Positions 46,713-51,068 of a stretch of 51,068 nucleotides of DNA are shown one piece after another. The notes beneath the pieces were generated by a model. The model was not told the origin of the DNA. It did no database searches and saw only the letters and a program-made list of their open reading frames with translations. Numbering within the stretch: position 1 is the first letter of the stretch; each line of letters opens with the position of its first letter. Origin of the DNA: an uncultured Nocardioides sp. (lineage in GTDB: Bacteria > Actinomycetota > Actinomycetes > Propionibacteriales > Nocardioidaceae); NCBI GenBank assembly GCA_902805885.1, contig CADCUM010000078.1, forward strand, positions 1-51,068. Direction: 5' to 3'. Position numbers and translations under genes: made by a program.

Positions 46713-47591
46713 ATGGCTCGCACTCCCACGTCGCTCGCGGGCTCAGCCGCGGCGGCAGCCAAGAAGGTCCTCGGTCGTCGCTCCACCGAGCCTGCCGAGA
46801 AGGGCAGCACAGCGGCCGCGGCCGAGCCCACCGCGACGGCGGCTGCGAAGAAGACCGCTGCGAAGAAGACCGCTGCGAAGAAGTCGCCCGCGAAGAAGGC
46901 TGCTGCGACGAGGACTGCTGCGAAGAAGTCGCCCGTGACGAAGGCACCCGCGAAGACCCCCGCGAAGAAGACCCCTGCCGAGAAGAGGGCGGCGACGTCG
47001 CCGGCGAAGGACGTCCAAGCCAACAGGGCGACTGCGACGAAGACCCCCAGGAAGACCTCAGCTCCAGCGAAGAAGCCCGTCGGAGCGACCAAGACCGCGG
47101 CCACATCGTCCGCCCCCACCCCGAAGGTTGCGTCCGTGAACACTGCACCCGTCAACGCCGGTCCCGTCAAGAAGGCGCCGGGCAAGCGCGTGACACCGGG
47201 CACGCTCGTCGTGCTCGAGGGCGAGAGCGCCTGGACCAAGGCGGAGCTGAAGGAGGTCACCGACGACCTCCACGACCACAAGGCGCGGCTCACCACCCTG
47301 CTCGACGACGCTGAGCGCGAGCTCGCAGGTCTGATGCGCGACGCCGGCGACGGCGCCGGTCACGACCAGGCCGACATGGGTGCGACCAGCTTCGAGCGCG
47401 ACCACGAGCTCACCGTCGTCAACAACGAGCGCGAGATGCTGGCCCAGACCGATCGGGCCCTGGCGCGGATCGACGACGGCACGTACGGCGTCTGCGAGGC
47501 GTGCGAGGAGCCCATCGGCAAGATGCGTCTGATGGCTTTCCCCCGTGCCACACTGTGCCTGTCATGCAAGCAGCGCGAGGAGCGTCGCTGA
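46713..47591 (+). CDS. TraR/DksA-type zinc-finger protein with Lys/Ala-rich histone-H1-like N-terminal half
   Basis: 292 residues. Residues about 15-150 are a Lys/Ala/Thr/Pro-rich tail with repeated AAKKTAAKK and SPAKK units, like histone H1 tails and the tails of actinobacterial HU proteins. The C-terminal half has a helical hairpin (TDDLHDHKARLTTLLDDAERELAGL) and a C4 zinc finger: Cys261, Cys264, Cys282, Cys285 ([27 protein letters not shown]). DksA-family proteins bind RNA polymerase in the secondary channel; the tail would bind DNA or RNA without specificity (inference). ATG 46713 follows GAGGAGG. The last 28 bases overlap lspA. Confidence 0.85.
   Translation: MARTPTSLAGSAAAAAKKVLGRRSTEPAEKGSTAAAAEPTATAAAKKTAAKKTAAKKSPAKKAAATRTAAKKSPVTKAPAKTPAKKTPAEKRAATSPAKDVQANRATATKTPRKTSAPAKKPVGATKTAATSSAPTPKVASVNTAPVNAGPVKKAPGKRVTPGTLVVLEGESAWTKAELKEVTDDLHDHKARLTTLLDDAERELAGLMRDAGDGAGHDQADMGATSFERDHELTVVNNEREMLAQTDRALARIDDGTYGVCEACEEPIGKMRLMAFPRATLCLSCKQREERR
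46836..47010. repeat. Imperfect tandem repeats encoding AAKK units
   Basis: Repeated GCTGCGAAGAAG-like 12- to 15-bp units code for the Lys/Ala-rich tail of the zinc-finger protein. They are all in frame; the number of units probably varies between strains. Confidence 0.7.
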
Positions 47592-48115
47592 GCTCCAGCG
47601 ACCCGGTCCAGGTCGAGCGGCCGCGCCCTCGTGGGCGCGTGCGGCTGCTGTTCGCGGCCGTCGCCCTCGCGGCGTACGCCACGGACCTCGCCACCAAGGA
47701 GTGGGCACTGCGCACCCTCGCCGACGGTGACGTGCCCGTGCTGGGCGACTGGCTGACGCTGCACCTGACGTTCAACCCGGGAGCCGCGTTCAGCACCGGC
47801 ACCGAGTTCACCATCGTGTTCACCTGCCTGGCGATCGTGGCCGTGGCGGTCGTGCTGTGGCTGAGCCGTCGTCTGGGCAGCCGGCTGTGGGCCTGCGCGC
47901 TCGGGATCCTGCTCGGGGGCGTCGCCGGCAACCTCACCGACCGGTTGTTCCGCGACCCCGAGCCGCTGCGCGGCCACGTGGTCGACTTCCTCATGCTCCC
48001 CAACTGGCCGGTGTTCAACGTCGCCGACATGTGCATCAACGTCGCGGCGGGGCTGATCATCCTGCAGACGTTCCGCGGGATCGCCCTCGACGGGACGAGG
48101 GAGTCCGCCTCGTGA
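47564..48115 (+). CDS. lspA: Lipoprotein signal peptidase (signal peptidase II)
   Basis: 183 residues, four membrane helices; cleaves the signal peptide of prolipoproteins after lipidation. The catalytic aspartates lie in GNLTDRLF and [13 protein letters not shown], and the family motif FNPGAAFS is intact. ATG 47564 lies inside the end of the zinc-finger gene (28-bp overlap), leaving a normal-length N-terminus. It overlaps the pseudouridine synthase by 4 bases. Confidence 0.92.
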   Translation: MQAARGASLSSSDPVQVERPRPRGRVRLLFAAVALAAYATDLATKEWALRTLADGDVPVLGDWLTLHLTFNPGAAFSTGTEFTIVFTCLAIVAVAVVLWLSRRLGSRLWACALGILLGGVAGNLTDRLFRDPEPLRGHVVDFLMLPNWPVFNVADMCINVAAGLIILQTFRGIALDGTRESAS

Positions 48116-49044
48116 GCACCGACCGCCGTACCGTCTTCGTCCCGGAGGGCCTCGCCGGCGAGCGCGTCGACGCCGCGATGGCGCGGATGTTCGGGTTCTC
48201 CCGCACCCGGGCCGCGGACCTGATCGCCCACGGACACGTGCAGGTGGACGGAGCCGACGCGGGCAAGAGCGACCGCGTCGTCGCCGGGGCCGTGCTCGAC
48301 GTCGCCATCCCCGCGGAGTCCGACCCCCTCGAGGTCGTGCCCGAGATCGTCGAGGGCATCAAGATCATCCACGACGACGACGCCATCGTCGTGATCGACA
48401 AGCCGGTCGGTGTCGCCGTGCACCCCTCGCCCGGCTGGAACGGGCCGACCGTGGTGGGCCACCTCGCCGGCGCGGGGTTCCGCATCTCGACCAGCGGCGC
48501 GAGCGAGCGCCAGGGCATCGTCCAGCGCCTCGACGTCGGCACGTCCGGCGTCATGGTGATCTGCAAGTCCGAGCACGCCTACTCCGTGCTGAAGAACGCG
48601 TTCCGTCACCGGACGGTCGACAAGACCTACCACGCACTGGTCCAGGGACACCCGGACCCGTGGCAGGGCACCGTCGACGCCCCGATCGGCCGCCACCCGC
48701 GCCACGACTACAAGTTCGCGGTGATGGCCGACGGCCGCCACAGCATCACCCACTACGAGACCCTCGAGGCCCACCGGTTCGCCAGCCTCCTGGAGGTGCA
48801 CCTGGAGACGGGGCGCACCCACCAGATCCGGGTCCACATGGCGGCCCTCAAGCACCCCTGCGTCGGCGACATCACCTACGGCGCCGACCCGACGCTCGCC
48901 CGGCGCGTCGGGCTGGAACGACAGTGGCTCCACGCCGTCAAGCTCGGTTTCGAGCACCCGGAGACGGGCGAGCAGGTCGAGTACGAGTCCACCTACCCCG
49001 ACGACCTCGCCCGGGCGCTCGAGGTCATCCGTGACGCCCACTGA
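48112..49044 (+). CDS. RluA/RluD-family pseudouridine synthase
   Basis: 310 residues. An S4 RNA-binding domain (about 15-75: [28 protein letters not shown]) precedes the catalytic domain with [28 protein letters not shown] (catalytic Asp141), [31 protein letters not shown] and WLHA. It makes pseudouridine in rRNA (RluD-like, 23S helix 69) or tRNA. GTG start in the lspA stop. lspA-rluD pairing is common in bacteria. Confidence 0.92.
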   Translation: MSTDRRTVFVPEGLAGERVDAAMARMFGFSRTRAADLIAHGHVQVDGADAGKSDRVVAGAVLDVAIPAESDPLEVVPEIVEGIKIIHDDDAIVVIDKPVGVAVHPSPGWNGPTVVGHLAGAGFRISTSGASERQGIVQRLDVGTSGVMVICKSEHAYSVLKNAFRHRTVDKTYHALVQGHPDPWQGTVDAPIGRHPRHDYKFAVMADGRHSITHYETLEAHRFASLLEVHLETGRTHQIRVHMAALKHPCVGDITYGADPTLARRVGLERQWLHAVKLGFEHPETGEQVEYESTYPDDLARALEVIRDAH

Positions 49045-49765
49045 CCTGTCGCTGCGGCAGGCGGACGACGACGACCTCCCGGTCGTCGCCGAGCTCTACC
49101 TCGCGGCACGCCGTGCTGCCCCGATGCCGCCGTCCGTCCACTCCGACGCCGACGTGCGAGCGTGGGTCACCTCGTGGGACCTCACGGCACGCGAGGTGTG
49201 GCTGGCGGAGGCCGAGGGCGCGCCGGCCGGGTTCGCCAACCTGACCAGCACCTGGCTCGACGGCCTCTACGTGGCCCCGGACCGTCAGGGGCGCGGCGCC
49301 GGCTCGAGCCTGGTCGACCTGGCCAAGACGCTGCGGCCCGCAGGCATCGGGCTGTGGGTCTTCGAGGTCAACGAGCCGGCCCGGGCGTTCTACCGCCGCC
49401 ACGGCTTCGTCGAGCTCGAGCGGACCGACGGGTCGGCCAACGAGGAGCGCGCTCCGGACATCCGGATGGTGTGGCCGGGGACCGACCCGCTGGGGTGCTA
49501 CCGCGCGCTGATCGACGAGGTCGACGACGCCCTGGGCGAGCTGCTGGCCCGGCGTACCGCGCTCACCCGGGTCGTGCAGGAGCACAAGCGTGCCGCCTCG
49601 TCGCCCCTCGACCCCGCTCCGGACCCCGCGCGGGACGCCGAGCGCGAGGCGGAGATCGTCGCCCGCGTCGCCGCCCTCGCCCCCGAGCTCGGCCGCGACC
49701 GCGTGGGACGCATCGTCCACGCGATCATCAGCGAGTCGCTCGCGGCAGCCCGGGACCGGGCGTGA
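49031..49765 (+). CDS. Fusion of GNAT acetyltransferase and AroQ-type chorismate mutase
   Basis: 244 residues. The N-terminal 150 form a GNAT domain: [36 protein letters not shown] (motif A) and [17 protein letters not shown]. From about 158 an AroQ helix bundle follows: [30 protein letters not shown] with the Arg and Lys that bind chorismate, then [13 protein letters not shown], and [14 protein letters not shown]. The AroQ part would convert chorismate to prephenate for Phe and Tyr synthesis. No stop or frameshift separates the two parts. GTG start, 14-bp overlap with the upstream gene; the next gene overlaps its stop. Confidence 0.85.
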   Translation: MTPTDLSLRQADDDDLPVVAELYLAARRAAPMPPSVHSDADVRAWVTSWDLTAREVWLAEAEGAPAGFANLTSTWLDGLYVAPDRQGRGAGSSLVDLAKTLRPAGIGLWVFEVNEPARAFYRRHGFVELERTDGSANEERAPDIRMVWPGTDPLGCYRALIDEVDDALGELLARRTALTRVVQEHKRAASSPLDPAPDPARDAEREAEIVARVAALAPELGRDRVGRIVHAIISESLAAARDRA

Positions 49766-50232
49766 GCGTCGTACGACGGGTGGTGTCCGGCGGTCAGACG
49801 GGTGCGGACCGTGCCGCGCTGGACGCGGCCCGGTCCGCGGGCATCTCCCACGGTGGCTGGTGCCCCGCCGGCGGGCTGGCGGAGGACATGACCGAGCCGC
49901 CGGGGCTCCTGGCCCGCTACCCGGCGCTCCGGGAGACCGACTCCGCCGACCCTGCCGAGCGCACCGTGCTCAACGTGCGCGACAGCGACGCCACGCTGGC
50001 CGTCGTCCCGTCGGGGGCGCCCACCGGGGGGACGCTGCTCGCCGTCCAGGAGGCCGCCCGCCTGGCCCGGCCGTGCCTGGTCACCGCCGGCGAGGACCCA
50101 GCCGCGGTGCTGGAGTGGCTGTCGGCGCTGGGGGAGGGCATCACGCTCAACGTCGCCGGCCCGCGGGAGTCGACCCGGCCCGGCACCTATGCCGTCACCA
50201 GCCGGCTCCTGAGCGCGGTCCTCGCAGGCTGA
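49762..50232 (+). CDS. Putative molybdenum-carrier-like Rossmann protein
   Basis: 156 residues. VVSGGQTGADRAALDAARSAGISHGGWCPAGGLAEDM at the start is the signature of the putative molybdenum carrier family, a fold related to lysine decarboxylase-like LOG and TIR-type nucleotide-binding proteins. RETDSADPAERTVLNVRDSDATLAVVPSG and GITLNVAGPRES follow. True ligand unknown. GTG 49762 overlaps the upstream stop (GTGA). Confidence 0.82.
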   Translation: MSVVRRVVSGGQTGADRAALDAARSAGISHGGWCPAGGLAEDMTEPPGLLARYPALRETDSADPAERTVLNVRDSDATLAVVPSGAPTGGTLLAVQEAARLARPCLVTAGEDPAAVLEWLSALGEGITLNVAGPRESTRPGTYAVTSRLLSAVLAG

Positions 50233-50249
50233 CCGGGCAGGATGTCCTC

Positions 50250-51068
50250 GTGCTGATGTACGACGACGTGGTGGCCGAGTACCTCGACTTCGCCACGTAT
50301 GCCGCGGGCGACTCGCCGTGCTTCGAGGACTGGGCGAGACGGGTGGCCGGCGACGAGGCCGTGCTGGAGTGGTTGCTCACCCTGCCGCCCCTCAAGCGGC
50401 AGCCCAACCTCGTCCTCGCGGCGGCCCGCTGGCACGGCGCGCCGGCCCCGGGCCCGTACGACGGGTTCCGGCAGGTGCTGATCGAGCGCGAGGAGGAGGT
50501 GCGGGCCACCGTGCTGCGTCGTGCGACGCAGACGAACGAGGTGGGCCGCCTCGCCACGCTCGTGCCCGTCCTCGCCAGGATCCCGGGGCCGCTGGCCCTC
50601 CTCGAGGTCGGTGCCAGCGCGGGCCTGTGCCTGTTCCCGGACCGGTACGACTACGCCTGGCCGGGGGTCGGCGAGCTGCGGGGGAGCGGTGGGCCGGTCC
50701 TCACCGCGGCGGCCACCGGTCCGCTTCCGGTGCCGGTCGAACACCCCGAGGTGGCGTGGCGCGGCGGCGTGGACCTCGACCCGCTCGACGTCGCCGACGA
50801 GGACGCCACGGCCTGGCTGGAGACCCTCGTCTGGCCGGAGCAGGGCGAGCGGCGCAGCCGCCTCCGGGCGGCCATCGACGTGGCGCGGCGCGAGCCGCCG
50901 GCCCTCGTCCGCGGCGACCTGTTCGACCACCTCGTCCCGCTCGTCGACGAGGCGGGGCGGCCCCGCCCAACCCGAGCGGAGCAACCCCCCGTCGGGACGG
51001 CGCCCCCCACACCGCGCCCACACAGGGTCCAACCGCCACCTGCGGCACGCACAGCCCGAGGGAGGGCC
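50250..51068 (+). CDS. DUF2332 family protein, incomplete at right edge
   Basis: Open to the window end (273 codons). FATYAAGDSPCFEDWARRVAGD, LPPLKRQPNLVLAAARWHG, RRATQTNEVGR and LALLEVGASAGLCLFPDRYDY are DUF2332 signatures; the last resembles a methyltransferase-like glycine motif. Function unknown. After about 50955 codon usage changes sharply: rare CCA, CGA, CAA and ACA codons appear and the family pattern is lost, so either the true frame leaves here or the sequence end is unreliable. GTG 50250 or ATG 50256 starts it. Confidence 0.75.
   Translation, partial: MLMYDDVVAEYLDFATYAAGDSPCFEDWARRVAGDEAVLEWLLTLPPLKRQPNLVLAAARWHGAPAPGPYDGFRQVLIEREEEVRATVLRRATQTNEVGRLATLVPVLARIPGPLALLEVGASAGLCLFPDRYDYAWPGVGELRGSGGPVLTAAATGPLPVPVEHPEVAWRGGVDLDPLDVADEDATAWLETLVWPEQGERRSRLRAAIDVARREPPALVRGDLFDHLVPLVDEAGRPRPTRAEQPPVGTAPPTPRPHRVQPPPAARTARGRA

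Noticed and set aside
46836..47010. Regular repeats that could suggest a CRISPR array or mobile repeat
   Set aside because: They are in-frame codon repeats for AAKK units with no spacers and no nearby cas genes. The same applies to the hexamer repeat at 3838-3874 and the 15-mers at 5851-5895.

Overview
This window is a very GC-rich chromosomal segment from an actinobacterium. Codons end almost always in G or C, GTG starts are common, and genes are tightly packed with ATGA, GTGA or TGATG overlaps. Gene content and order match the division and cell-wall (dcw) region of Actinobacteria. FtsA and DdlB are absent, SepF, YggT and Wag31/DivIVA follow FtsZ, and a PknL-type kinase lies divergent to an Rv2175c-type DNA-binding protein. 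A Nocardioides-like member of the Propionibacteriales is my best guess (inference from style and content; a 16S or protein search would settle it).

Layout. 1-418: 5' part of a DUF222/HNH endonuclease gene running off the left edge. 772-3971: a membrane protein, L-threonine aldolase and a zinc-ribbon/discoidin membrane protein. 4012-10460: endonuclease IV, the PASTA kinase, the Rv2175c-like regulator, a secreted barnase-like RNase with its barstar inhibitor, a polyprenyl diphosphate synthase and MTHFR. The kinase, regulator, polyprenyl synthase and MTHFR recall the M. tuberculosis Rv2172c-Rv2176 neighbourhood. 10513-15066: SIMPL protein, phytoene-desaturase-like oxidoreductase, DUF4126 protein, YbaK deacylase, small unknowns and a GNAT enzyme.

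15155-21851 is a DNA-damage mutagenesis locus: DUF6504, a SAV_6107-type HEPN protein, a DnaE2-type polymerase, a methyltransferase and DinB/Pol IV. Upstream lies an exact match to the PafBC (RecA-NDp) promoter motif, then a perfect LexA box, then a strong leader hairpin. I consider this the most informative regulatory region of the window. 21923-27161: a DUF3040 protein and the operon MoxR ATPase - DUF58 - transglutaminase.

27399-46559 is the dcw cluster in one direction: mraZ, a small membrane protein, rsmH, ftsL, ftsI, murE, murF, mraY, murD, ftsW, murG, murC, ftsQ, ftsZ, pgeF, yggS, sepF, yggT and wag31. It starts from a promoter covered by four GTGG(A/G)G boxes spaced exactly 10 bp apart (an MraZ operator). 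A long structured leader lies before rsmH, and an 8-bp inverted repeat lies before ftsZ. 46713-51068: a TraR/DksA zinc-finger protein with a histone-H1-like tail, lspA, an RluD-type pseudouridine synthase, a GNAT-chorismate mutase fusion, a putative molybdenum carrier and a DUF2332 protein whose coding signal breaks near the right edge.

No tRNA, rRNA, CRISPR array, insertion sequence or prophage was recognised. Several genes show a TAGnnT -10 element only 6-7 nt before the start codon, suggesting leaderless transcripts.
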